A stretch of 64,000 nucleotides of DNA from CBDDBX01 sp965225955. Lineage in GTDB: Bacteria; Acidobacteriota; Aminicenantia; UBA2199. The notes beneath the pieces are model-generated. The model ran no database searches. It was not told the origin of the DNA and saw only the letters and a list, made by a program, of their open reading frames with translations. Positions 25,430 to 32,871 of the stretch are shown here, piece by piece. Position 1 is the first letter of the stretch; every line of letters begins with the position of its first letter. The position numbers were made by a program, and so were the translations under genes. The stretch spans positions 1 to 64,000 of the forward strand of contig CBDDBX010000037.1 of assembly GCA_965225955.1 (NCBI GenBank), written 5' to 3'.

Positions 25430-25790
25430 TTTTATGATTCCTGCTGGTTAATGAAAATTGTGTTTTTATGACATTCAATAACCCGTTAAACGGGTTTGAT
25501 ATATCAAACCCCTACACAAACTTAAGCTTTCCACTTAGTGTGAAATCGTACAGTTGTTTTTGGTTCCTGCAGAAATTAAAAACAGGCTACCCCCATACAT
25601 TCAGACAGGAAATCCGCAGCGAAGCAAGGACATAGCTCTCCTCCTGGAGGAGGAGTACCCGAAGAATGAGGGGGAGGAGGTTATTATGACTTTAATTACG
25701 CGTCATAACAGTACAGCTTTTCAGGTTCAGCAGAATTATAATAAGAAACGTAGGGTCACAACATGTTGTGACCGTTAGTATTCTGAGATC
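25430..25790. repeat. Composite palindromic repeat, copy A
   Basis: A noncoding element of about 360 bases found again at 34815-35210, and in part at 40883-41040. It contains AACCCGTTAAACGGGTT (25480-25496), the perfect 20-base palindrome GGGTTTGATATATCAAACCC (25492-25511), a purine-rich GGAGGAGGAG block near 25643, and a second perfect 20-base palindrome GGTCACAACATGTTGTGACC (25754-25773) preceded by GTAG. A short open frame inside it has no supporting features. Confidence 0.75.
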
Positions 25791-25804
25791 CTTGTTTGCC
25801 CCGA

Positions 25805-28414
25805 CTATTCGTATCTGATACAGTTCAGCGGATTGGCCATTGCTGCTTTAACAGACTGACTGATTATAGTTAAGAGAGCTATTAGTATCGAAGCTCCTGC
25901 TACAGCAGAAAGTATCCACATGTCAAATTCTGTTTTATAGGCAAAGCTCTGAAGCCAGCGATTCATCAGATACCAGGCTACAGGAGCTGCAATCAGATTT
26001 GCCGTAAGTACCAGCCACGTAAAATTTCTGGTTAAAAGAAATACTATAGATGAAACTGAAGAACCGGCAATCTTTCTTATACCGATCTCCTTTTTTCGTT
26101 GGTTTACTGAATATGTTGACAGGCCGTACAGCCCCATACAACCAGTGAGTATTGCAATAACAGCAAAAACGGTAACAATTTCTGAAGTCTTTGATTCTTC
26201 AATATAGAACTCATTCAGTTTATCATCAAGAAATCTGTATTTAAAAGGAGCTTCAGGCATTAATGATTTCCAGATCCGGCGCAACCTTTTCAAAGTAGCA
26301 GATGTGTTACCTGATTTAAGACTTACAACCATTGTTCTCATCTTATCCGGGTAATGAAGTAGTATTACAGGAGATTCTGCTGAGTGAAGAGATCTGTGAT
26401 TAAAGTTTTCCACCACTCCTGTTATTTTTCCTTTAAATCCCCATGTGGAGATAGAGTATACTCTGCCAACTATTTCTGCAGGGTTATGGTAACCAAGTTT
26501 TTCTGAAAGAGATCTGGTAATAATAAACCCTTGGGCTACATCTCCCGGATTATCGGGTGAGAAGTTGCGACCTGCTATTAATTTAAGATCAAAATGTTTC
26601 AGATAATCGAAATCTATGCTGTTAATGTGGGCTTTTATCTCTTTTTCAGGTGTTTGACTGCTGTACATTGTTGTAATCAGTCCCATATTTATAAGAGGAT
26701 ACCGGCAGGCAGTTACTTCCTGTACTCCCTCTGTTATGTTAATTTTCTCTTTCAGTACCCTGTAATCATTTAATTTACCAGCTGTTGAGAAAGGGATGAC
26801 TATATTATTGTTATTCTTAAAGCCCGGATCAGCATTTGTCATGAAATCCAGCTGTTTCCTTATTACAACAACTCCGGTAATCAGGGTTATGCATATGGCA
26901 AATTGCAATATTACAAGAGATTTTCTGAAAAAAGCATGTCCTTTTTTACTGGTCTGAATATTCTTAAAGGTACCTGTAGATTTAATGCCTGAAAGATAGG
27001 TTGCCGGGTATATACCTGCAGCGAAACCGGTTAGAAGTACAAAGGTAATAAGAGCAACAGATATCCAGGGATTTGCTGTAAAATCTGTATCTATTTCTGT
27101 CATTAGCAGTGAAGAGATGAAGGGAGCTGCCATCTTTGTTATGCCGATGGATATTATTGCCGCAAAGGCTGTTACTACAAGTGCTTCTGTAAGAAACTGC
27201 CCCGTAAGCTGTGATCTGAAAGCGCCCATTGCTTTTCTAATACCGATTTCCTGAACTCTTTCAGTTGCTCTTGCAGTTGAAAGATTCATGTAGTTAAAAC
27301 CTGCAATCAGCAAAATAAATATGGCAATCGTTGCAATTATATAGAGTTTTGCTCTGCTGTTTTTGCTGAAGAAATAGTCACCTTTTATTCTGTTGTCCAG
27401 ATGTATCTTTTTAACTGGCTGATATCCCAGCTCAATTGATGCTCCCGGAGGGATGGGGATGTGTTTGGAAATAAGTCCTCTGGTTGCAGCTTTGAGTGTT
27501 TCAGAATTGCTGGTTTCTGTTGCCAGAACATATGTGTAACATGGAGCCATAAGCCCCCAGTTGAGCTGGTAAGAGAAAATTGCTCTATTATACATATTCT
27601 CAAAAGGGAAGATGAAATCCATCTGCATGTGTGAATTGTGAGGCAGATTATCAAAAACCCCGGCTACAGTAAAATCTTTAGCATTCTTTAATCTTATGGT
27701 TTTGCCTATAGGGTTAGATTTTCCAAAATATTTTATTGCTATGGATTTACTTATTAATGCATTGGTATGTGAATCCAGTACAGTATCAGATACCTTTGTT
27801 GTAAATTTCAAACTGAATACTTTAAGAATATCAGGATCAGCAAAGGTAACACGGTTCTCATAAAATAGCTTGTTGCCTGTTTTTACGGGCATAGGATCTC
27901 TGAAGAAAATCCGTGCTGAAGCTTCTATTCCCGGATTTGCCTGTTTAATAATATCCCCAACAGGGGGGTAAGTTAATCCGTATCTGTCTTCTGAATTCTG
28001 ATTTTTCATATTCATAACAACTCTGTAGATTCTGCTGTGGTTTTTATGAAATGAGTCGTAACCGGTTTCCTGATAGATGTAAAAGCCAGCAATAAGGCAG
28101 CAACTTATACCAGTTATAAGACTGAATATGTTTATAAAGGTATAGGTCTTATTTTTCATCAGACTTCGTCTGGCTGTGGTGTAATAGTTACCAAGAATCT
28201 GTATTTGCGCGGAAATACTGTATTTTATAAGCCCGGGGATCATAAAGAGAGACTGCTTAAAATACCAGATGAGAGCAGCTATATATCCAGATTCTTTATA
28301 TTTGCCATCAAAGATCTCATCCATATCACCTTTAATGGAGAGTTTCTCTTCTGAGTTCATAAATATTCTGATGAACCACTGCAGAAGTCGGGGAGGGTAT
28401 TTCTGGCTATTCAT
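25805..28414 (-). CDS. FtsX/MacB-type ABC permease with permease-prefix domain
   Basis: A membrane protein of 869 residues. An N-terminal prefix (PPRLLQWFIRIFMNSEEKLS) typical of PadR-associated permeases is followed by the first FtsX helix (TFINIFSLITGISCCLIAGFYI), a large periplasmic MacB-type domain, three helices, a second periplasmic domain and three closing helices. RATERVQEIGIRKAMGAF and NQRKKEIGIRKIAGSS are the paired FtsX signature repeats. No ATPase gene is adjacent, so it must use one encoded elsewhere. It overlaps the PadR gene by four bases, forming a regulator-permease operon. Confidence 0.88.
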   Translation of the reverse strand: MNSQKYPPRLLQWFIRIFMNSEEKLSIKGDMDEIFDGKYKESGYIAALIWYFKQSLFMIPGLIKYSISAQIQILGNYYTTARRSLMKNKTYTFINIFSLITGISCCLIAGFYIYQETGYDSFHKNHSRIYRVVMNMKNQNSEDRYGLTYPPVGDIIKQANPGIEASARIFFRDPMPVKTGNKLFYENRVTFADPDILKVFSLKFTTKVSDTVLDSHTNALISKSIAIKYFGKSNPIGKTIRLKNAKDFTVAGVFDNLPHNSHMQMDFIFPFENMYNRAIFSYQLNWGLMAPCYTYVLATETSNSETLKAATRGLISKHIPIPPGASIELGYQPVKKIHLDNRIKGDYFFSKNSRAKLYIIATIAIFILLIAGFNYMNLSTARATERVQEIGIRKAMGAFRSQLTGQFLTEALVVTAFAAIISIGITKMAAPFISSLLMTEIDTDFTANPWISVALITFVLLTGFAAGIYPATYLSGIKSTGTFKNIQTSKKGHAFFRKSLVILQFAICITLITGVVVIRKQLDFMTNADPGFKNNNNIVIPFSTAGKLNDYRVLKEKINITEGVQEVTACRYPLINMGLITTMYSSQTPEKEIKAHINSIDFDYLKHFDLKLIAGRNFSPDNPGDVAQGFIITRSLSEKLGYHNPAEIVGRVYSISTWGFKGKITGVVENFNHRSLHSAESPVILLHYPDKMRTMVVSLKSGNTSATLKRLRRIWKSLMPEAPFKYRFLDDKLNEFYIEESKTSEIVTVFAVIAILTGCMGLYGLSTYSVNQRKKEIGIRKIAGSSVSSIVFLLTRNFTWLVLTANLIAAPVAWYLMNRWLQSFAYKTEFDMWILSAVAGASILIALLTIISQSVKAAMANPLNCIRYE

Positions 28415-28749
28415 GATGTTTCCTTCACTTTTTTTATGAGTGAACCTGCTCCATGCCAGATGGAGTTCTGAAATGCTCTTATATCTTCAAGAGCAATTAA
28501 TCCTTCCTGAGTAATGGTATAAAATATCTTTTTATGGCCTCTTCTTTTCTCTGTGGGATCTGTGAGTTCTTTGGAAATCAGGCCTTTTTTAGTCAGAATA
28601 TCGAGAGAGACCCACAAGCTCCCAATGGTAATGTCTTTGCCTGTTCTCTTCTTGATTTCTTCGGAAATAGTAACTCCGTAGGCATTATCTTTTAACCTGA
28701 GAATTGCCAGAAGTAAGATTTCATCAGCTCTTGAAAGAATGTTTTTCAT
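28411..28749 (-). CDS. PadR-family transcriptional regulator
   Basis: A winged-helix regulator of 112 residues: ILLLAILRLKDNAYGVTISEEIKKRTG, then ITIGSLWVSLDILTKKGLISKE, then RRGHKKIFYTITQEG, the usual PadR order (the tyrosine-rich wing included). It is the first gene of a two-gene operon with the FtsX permease and presumably represses it, using the two palindromes just upstream (28769-28817). Confidence 0.9.
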   Translation of the reverse strand: MKNILSRADEILLLAILRLKDNAYGVTISEEIKKRTGKDITIGSLWVSLDILTKKGLISKELTDPTEKRRGHKKIFYTITQEGLIALEDIRAFQNSIWHGAGSLIKKVKETS

Positions 28750-28768
28750 TTTACCTCCTCTTAGTTTC

Positions 28769-28817
28769 TACTAAATTTTAGTATAAGTTGAAAATTAAAT
28801 CTACTAAAATTTAGTAG
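28769..28817. promoter_or_regulatory. Tandem PadR operator palindromes
   Basis: TACTAAATTTTAGTA (28769-28783) and CTACTAAAATTTAGTAG (28801-28817) are perfect odd-length palindromes of the same sequence. Their centres are 33 bases apart, about three helical turns. They lie 20-68 bases before the PadR start codon, the place expected for autoregulation. Inference from position and symmetry. Confidence 0.75.
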
Positions 28818-28889
28818 AAAATAATTTTTGTGATTTCATAGGGTTCAGTGGGAGAGAGTATTGTGTTGGCTGTATGCTGTTAAATAATT

Positions 28890-29159
28890 CTATAGCTTTT
28901 CGTAGATCTTTTTGCGGTGCCCTATATGAATTACTGTGATGATTAGTTTATCATCCTCTTTATTGAAAATAACTCTGTATTGGCCTACTCTTAACCTGAA
29001 ATATTCATATTTCCCTTTAAGTTTTTTAATGTTGTTTGAAGTTCCCTGAAAATCTTCTGCAAGGGATTTCAGTTTTACGGCAATGAGTTTCTGATAAGAA
29101 CGCTCTATTCTATAAAACTCTTTTTCTGCTTTTTTTGTAAATAGTAGTTTGTATTTCAC
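28890..29159 (-). CDS. RelE/ParE-superfamily toxin
   Basis: A small basic protein of 89 residues: KYKLLFTKKAEKEFYRI at the N-terminus and LRVGQYRVIFNKED, then ITVIHIGHRKKIYEKL at the C-terminus, the standard RelE/ParE pattern including the YRVIF strand and the final HRKKIY. GTG start overlapping the antitoxin stop by four bases. Members are mRNA interferases or gyrase poisons; which one cannot be read from sequence. Confidence 0.85.
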   Translation of the reverse strand: MKYKLLFTKKAEKEFYRIERSYQKLIAVKLKSLAEDFQGTSNNIKKLKGKYEYFRLRVGQYRVIFNKEDDKLIITVIHIGHRKKIYEKL

Positions 29160-29383
29160 AGTTCAAGGTTGTTAAAAATATCCTCAGCAGGAACCAGTTC
29201 TTCTTTTCCATCTTTGAGATCTTTCATTCTTTTGTCTGCAATTTGTACGTCAATAGCATCAAAGTAGAAGATGAGAGCTTTTTCAACAATGTGGCTCTTC
29301 TTCTCTTTAAGTTCTTCAGAAACATAATTAAGTTCTTTCAAAATATCCTCGTCAATAGTAAAAACTGCCTTTGGTCGCCCCAT
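29156..29383 (-). CDS. Ribbon-helix-helix-type antitoxin
   Basis: An acidic protein of 75 residues. The N-terminal GRPKAVFTIDEDILKELNYVSEEL, then KSHIVEKALIFYF, fits a ribbon-helix-helix DNA-binding domain, with a C-terminal acidic tail to bind the toxin. The ATG at 29381-29383 is chosen because GAGGTG lies six bases upstream. A perfect palindrome at 29413-29426 may be its operator. Confidence 0.75.
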   Translation of the reverse strand: MGRPKAVFTIDEDILKELNYVSEELKEKKSHIVEKALIFYFDAIDVQIADKRMKDLKDGKEELVPAEDIFNNLEL

Positions 29384-29412
29384 TTTTTGCACCTCAAATC
29401 TATACTTTTATA

Positions 29413-29426
29413 TATATAATTATATA
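29413..29426. promoter_or_regulatory. Candidate antitoxin operator
   Basis: TATATAATTATATA is a perfect 14-base palindrome 30 bases before the antitoxin start codon, a usual place for toxin-antitoxin autoregulation. The surrounding sequence is very AT-rich, so chance symmetry is possible. Confidence 0.4.
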
Positions 29427-29457
29427 GATAAAAAATCAAATCAAAATATCTCATACC

Positions 29458-29590
29458 TGATTAATTTAGATCTTTTAGTTTTAAAATTGTTACAAAACGA
29501 CATTTATCTTTAGAAACAGTTATAGAATGGAGTTTTTCTCAAAAAATGATTATAAATCGATATGTTTCTTAAAAAGCAGTTATATAGGGG
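29458..29590. repeat. 30-bp-phased degenerate repeat array 1 (five units)
   Basis: Units begin at 29458, 29487, 29517, 29547 and 29577, so spacing is 29, 30, 30 and 30. Each starts with a variant of YNGTTATANAAYSGA (for example CAGTTATAGAATGG, TGATTATAAATCGA, CAGTTATATAGGGG), and the linker half is also similar (TTTCTTAAAAA-like). There is no gene on either strand. The same design occurs at 34426-34515, just upstream of the Fic gene. The rest of the 29400-30030 gap holds the inverted repeat at 29693-29917 and a dyad at 29994-30015. Confidence 0.65.
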
Positions 29591-29692
29591 TAGAATTTCG
29601 TTGCACGACTGGCAAAGGCATGACATTGATGCTCTCTTTACAATCGACCTTAACAATACAACCGTTTCTGATCAGTAGGAATTGTTTGAGAT

Positions 29693-29917
29693 AAACAGAA
29701 ATCCCCTCCTTCTCTGCATGAGCAGTGAGCTTGCGAACAGCGATTAATTGCGGAGATGGGAGAAAGCGTTAGCTTTTCACCTTATTCATAAAAGGAGGGG
29801 TGACCGGGGAACGAGGTCGGGGTGGTATTAGAAAGTCCACTAAGCCTTAAGGTAGAAAAACCTCCTGCACAATTTTATAAAAGCCAAACAATAGTAGAGA
29901 CGCATCCTTGCGTCTGA
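29693..29917. repeat. Long inverted repeat, left arm
   Basis: Bases 29693-29800 are nearly identical to the reverse complement of 41180-41287 (108 bases, a few mismatches). The likeness resumes after a diverged patch with GGGGTGGTATTAGAAAGTCC (29820-29840 region) and again with the hairpin GTAGAGACGCA/TGCGTCT (29894-29915), which matches 40851-40873 reversed. Partial copies lie at 34648-34702 and 34762-34800. No transposase or coding frame was found. Confidence 0.8.
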
Positions 29918-29993
29918 TTCCGAAGATAAAATTGAGTGAATTATTGATGTTAACCCTTTATCGTTTTGAACAAAATTTGATTGTTATTGCATT

Positions 29994-30015
29994 TTTGTAT
30001 GACTTGTAATACAAA
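29994..30015. promoter_or_regulatory. Candidate operator of the second toxin-antitoxin pair
   Basis: TTTGTAT and ATACAAA form a 7-bp inverted repeat around 8 bases, ending 17 bases before the antitoxin start. Position suggests autoregulation by the RHH antitoxin. Confidence 0.4.
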
Positions 30016-30032
30016 TGTTGTAGGAGGTAAGC

Positions 30033-30248
30033 ATGTCTACATTAAGTGTGAGATTGCCTGATGAGCTCAATAAACGCCTTGAAGATCTGGCAAAAAAGAG
30101 TAGAAGATCTAAAAGTTCATTTATTAAGCAGATGATTGAAGAGAAACTTGAAGATTATGAAGAAGCATATCGTGCATTCGAAAGGGTTAGTGATAAAAAT
30201 GCAAAGTATGTAACAACTGAAGAGTTGGAGAAAGAACTTGGTTTTTAA
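30033..30248 (+). CDS. Ribbon-helix-helix antitoxin (RelB/CopG type)
   Basis: A protein of 71 residues: MSTLSVRLPDELNKRLEDLAKKSRRSKSSFIKQMIEEKL is a classical ribbon-helix-helix domain with the beta strand LSVRLP, followed by an acidic toxin-binding tail. TAGGAGG ends six bases before the ATG. It overlaps the toxin gene by 11 bases. Confidence 0.9.
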   Translation: MSTLSVRLPDELNKRLEDLAKKSRRSKSSFIKQMIEEKLEDYEEAYRAFERVSDKNAKYVTTEELEKELGF

Positions 30249-30498
30249 GGTTTTATGGGATACCAGGGCTTTAAAGGATCTGAAAAAAATTGATAAAGAA
30301 GCAGCCAGAGTAATTGTAACCAGAGTAAAGCAATATCTGGCTGAAGATCCTTTCTATTTTGGAAAGCCTTTGAAAAAGCAGTTCAAAGGGTTATATCGTT
30401 ACAGGTTTGAGAATTACAGAGTTATATATGCAATTGAGAAAGAAAAATTAATAATCAAAGTTGTTGCCGTAGGGCACAGGAAAAATGTATATAAATAG
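30238..30498 (+). CDS. RelE/ParE-superfamily toxin
   Basis: A basic protein of 86 residues with FKVLWDTRALKDLKKIDKEAA, then GKPLKKQFKGLYRYRFENYRVIYAIEKE and VVAVGHRKNVYK, the full RelE pattern. The start is TTG inside the antitoxin gene; no ATG is available in frame. It resembles the minus-strand toxin at 28890-29159 in fold but not closely in sequence, so the two pairs are separate systems. Confidence 0.88.
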   Translation: MVFKVLWDTRALKDLKKIDKEAARVIVTRVKQYLAEDPFYFGKPLKKQFKGLYRYRFENYRVIYAIEKEKLIIKVVAVGHRKNVYK

Positions 30499-30895
30499 GT
30501 TTTTCCTGTTAAAGAATAGCAGCACAGATTTAAGTAAGGTAAACAAGAAGTTCCTCCCTTCAAGTACAAAGTGAAAAGCTATTCCTTCGCAAGCGTATTA
30601 CTCATGCATAGTCTCTCGCATCCAAAGATTCTTCCTTTAATATAAAGTCTTACAGTTATTCACCCACACCTGTGTTTGTCCGTGTTTGTCATTGTTAGTC
30701 TGTTCTCTTTGTGTACCTTAAAAACAGTCTGCCAATCGCCCCAACCTTGACACACATCCCACCATCTGCTCAAATAAAATCGTAAGAATTATTAATACAA
30801 AAGGTTTAAGAACCTTTTGTATTGACTTTGGGATGAGGATTAGTGTAGTAATTATTTGATTTGTAAAGTTTGAGTTAGTTTGTTTGGAGAGAATT
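30499..30895. repeat. Intergenic region with 67-bp direct repeat and hairpin
   Basis: No gene. At 30530-30640 there is a diverged relative of the CTCATTACTCATGC-type repeat of 34762, then reversed GTGTTTGTCCGTGTTTG-like low-complexity sequence (30660-30705). Bases 30746-30812 match 35235-35301 with one difference. The left copy runs on into a perfect 13-bp hairpin, AATACAAAAGGTT/AACCTTTTGTATT (30794-30823), which the right copy has only in half. A TTGACT directly after the hairpin could be part of the promoter for the next gene. Confidence 0.65.
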
Positions 30896-31447
30896 ATGAG
30901 AAAATTGGTTCTGTATTTGGGGTTAACTTTACTCATTTTGTCGACTGTTGTTTCGGTTAAGCTTTATCTTGATAACCAGCATCTATTGGAAGCGTTTCCT
31001 ATATTGATTCAAAATGAGAGAATACCGTCTTTCGATGTAATTGATACTGATGCACAAGATTACAGTGAAGAGTCGTTGAATAAAGGAATAAATGCTGTTT
31101 TTATTTTTAAAAAACCCTGCTCTTTCTGTAGTGACAATATGCTCTATTGGGGGAGAATCGCCAGAAGGTTTACAGAGGCAGGTGGTAGAGTTTTTGGTGT
31201 AGTTTTAGGCAATCCTGACGAAATGTTCAGGTTGAAAGAAAAAGTCGGAGATGAATTTATACCATGCTCACCCAACAATGAAGTAGAGTTTGTCAAAAAT
31301 ATGAGAATTAAAATGAATCTTGAGCAAACTTTGATAATAAACAATGGAAAAGTTGCTATGAGTAAGCTTGGCGCTCTGTCAGGTAATGACTTTATAGAGG
31401 TTATCAAGGTTTTTAATAAATTGAAAGGAAAGGGTAATGAGAAATAA
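30896..31447 (+). CDS. Membrane-anchored thioredoxin-like protein
   Basis: A protein of 183 residues. An N-terminal anchor (RKLVLYLGLTLLILSTVVSV) is followed by an extracytoplasmic thioredoxin-like domain with the redox motif PCSFC (about residues 77-81) after VFIFKK, and a late TLIINNGKVA strand. GGAGAG precedes the ATG. It resembles TlpA/ResA-type proteins but is small. It overlaps the propeller gene by 11 bases and begins a three-gene cassette (thioredoxin-like, propeller, secreted Cys-rich peptide). The second cassette at 38651-40661 has a counterpart with CDLC. Confidence 0.75.
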   Translation: MRKLVLYLGLTLLILSTVVSVKLYLDNQHLLEAFPILIQNERIPSFDVIDTDAQDYSEESLNKGINAVFIFKKPCSFCSDNMLYWGRIARRFTEAGGRVFGVVLGNPDEMFRLKEKVGDEFIPCSPNNEVEFVKNMRIKMNLEQTLIINNGKVAMSKLGALSGNDFIEVIKVFNKLKGKGNEK

Positions 31448-32524
31448 GTCGGTTTTTTTTAGTGGTTGTACATTTGATTGTGACGGGTTTTTTACTGAGT
31501 AAGATTGATGTCGTTAAAAGCCCGGTTATAACTCATAAAGAGACGGGAATCTCTGACCTGATAAAGGTTGGCAAAATTCCAGCTGATTTCAGTTCAAAGC
31601 ATTTTTTTGCAAGGGCATCCAGAGTACTTGTTGGATCGAATAAATACATATATGTTTATGATGATTTACTGACAAGGTTCTTTGTTTTTAACAAAGAGTA
31701 TCACTTTATTAGCTCATTTTGTAGAGAAGGACAGGGACCTGGAGAATTATCGGCATCTTTTCAGCCAAAATTTTTCAATATTACTTACGATAACAGAATC
31801 GTTGTAACGGACCAAATGCTGAAACGGTCAATTGTTTTTGATAGTGAAGGAAAAACAATAAAAACGTACAAGTTCATTAAAGAGCTTAATACAGTATATC
31901 CTTTTCTGAAATCCGACCAGTTTTTTATTGGTGCTTCCGGCTCTAAGCATAGATTTGAAAAGATAGTTCTGCTTAACAACAAGTCTAAAACGGTTAAATG
32001 TATTGTCACAAAAGAAGATAATAGTAAGTTTCTTTTAAAGAGCCCTGCTGAATATATATTGGTTAAAAGTTCCGGCAAGTATGGTAGTGATACAGAGGGG
32101 ATTTTTAGAAGATCTGAAAGCATTGCATCCATATAATGTCACAGTAGCCAGATTGACTGAAAATTTAATGGCAGTCTATCTGAATAACTCATCGACTATG
32201 ATTGTGTTTAATCAGAGTGGGGAAGTATTAAAGAAACTATCTATCGTTCCTGAATTAGCGCTGGAATATTTGAAAAAGACAATAAAAAAGGATAAGAGGT
32301 ATGCTACGCTCTTCTTCTATTTTATGACTGATATCCATTCAGAGACATTTTTGTTAGGTGCTATCTCAAATAAAGATAAATTTCTCTGGTATAAATTCGA
32401 TACGTCAGGGAATCTATTAAAAGTCCTGGCTATTCCTCTGGGAAGCAGGATTATCGGTTATGGGCAGGGTCGCTATTTTTGCAGAGAGAAAGATGACATT
32501 ATTATATATCGGGAGGAGAGTTAA
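31437..32524 (+). pseudogene. 6-bladed beta-propeller protein, frameshifted twice
   Basis: A propeller-type protein of about 362 residues is recovered only by correcting two +1 shifts. From ATG 31437 the frame reads MRNKSVF and then meets a run of eight T (31453-31460). With seven T it continues as a good signal peptide (VVVHLIVTGFLLSK) into the frame read from 31462 to 32136. That frame carries the propeller hallmark REGQGPGEL. Near 32095-32105 (GAGGGGATTTTT) the reading again moves to another frame, which runs to the stop at 32522-32524. Both breaks lie in homopolymers, so sequencing error and true decay are both possible. It lies between the thioredoxin-like gene and the Cys-rich peptide gene. 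Confidence 0.75.
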
Positions 32525-32525
32525 T

Positions 32526-32840
32526 ATGAAGCAGAAAATTTTACTTGTTATTTTACTTATCTGTGCAATTGTGACGGGTATTATTGTTTCTTCAGTTCAA
32601 GCACAAGCTATGTCTGCTATGTCGTGCTACTGTTTACCATCTTTGTCAGAAGTTGCAGCTATATGTGATTATGGGGCTAGAGAGTTTATAGGCGCAAGGC
32701 TGGTAGGACACAAGTGTTACTATACAGATTGTATTTCCAAATACCAGATTCTGTGTTTACCTGTGCATTCTCCGAAACCCCTGACAGCATATGGTAATTT
32801 TGGTAAGCATTGCATGGGGGATTGCCAGACAGATTTTTAG
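32526..32840 (+). CDS. Small secreted cysteine-rich peptide (8 Cys)
   Basis: A protein of 104 residues. MKQKILLVILLICAIVTGII... is a signal peptide ending near VQAQA (about residue 27). The mature part of about 77 residues has eight cysteines, in SCYC, ICDY, KCYY, DCIS, LCLP, HCMG and DCQT contexts, and no recognisable domain. GGAGGAG precedes the ATG, one base after the propeller stop, so translation is probably coupled. Its position at the end of a thioredoxin/propeller operon is like that of NVEALA-type peptides beside 6-bladed propellers in Bacteroidota, though the NVEALA motif itself is absent. Function unknown. Confidence 0.7.
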   Translation: MKQKILLVILLICAIVTGIIVSSVQAQAMSAMSCYCLPSLSEVAAICDYGAREFIGARLVGHKCYYTDCISKYQILCLPVHSPKPLTAYGNFGKHCMGDCQTDF

Positions 32841-32871
32841 TAAATTGTATTCAAGCTCTCACAGTAGCATA

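Noticed and set aside
25554..25778. Small gene of 74 residues (+ strand)
   Set aside because: It lies within the composite repeat; the other copy of the repeat breaks the frame, so coding is not conserved.
29458..29590. CRISPR array
   Set aside because: The period of 30 bases is regular, but units share only short degenerate cores, the linkers resemble each other, and no cas genes are present.
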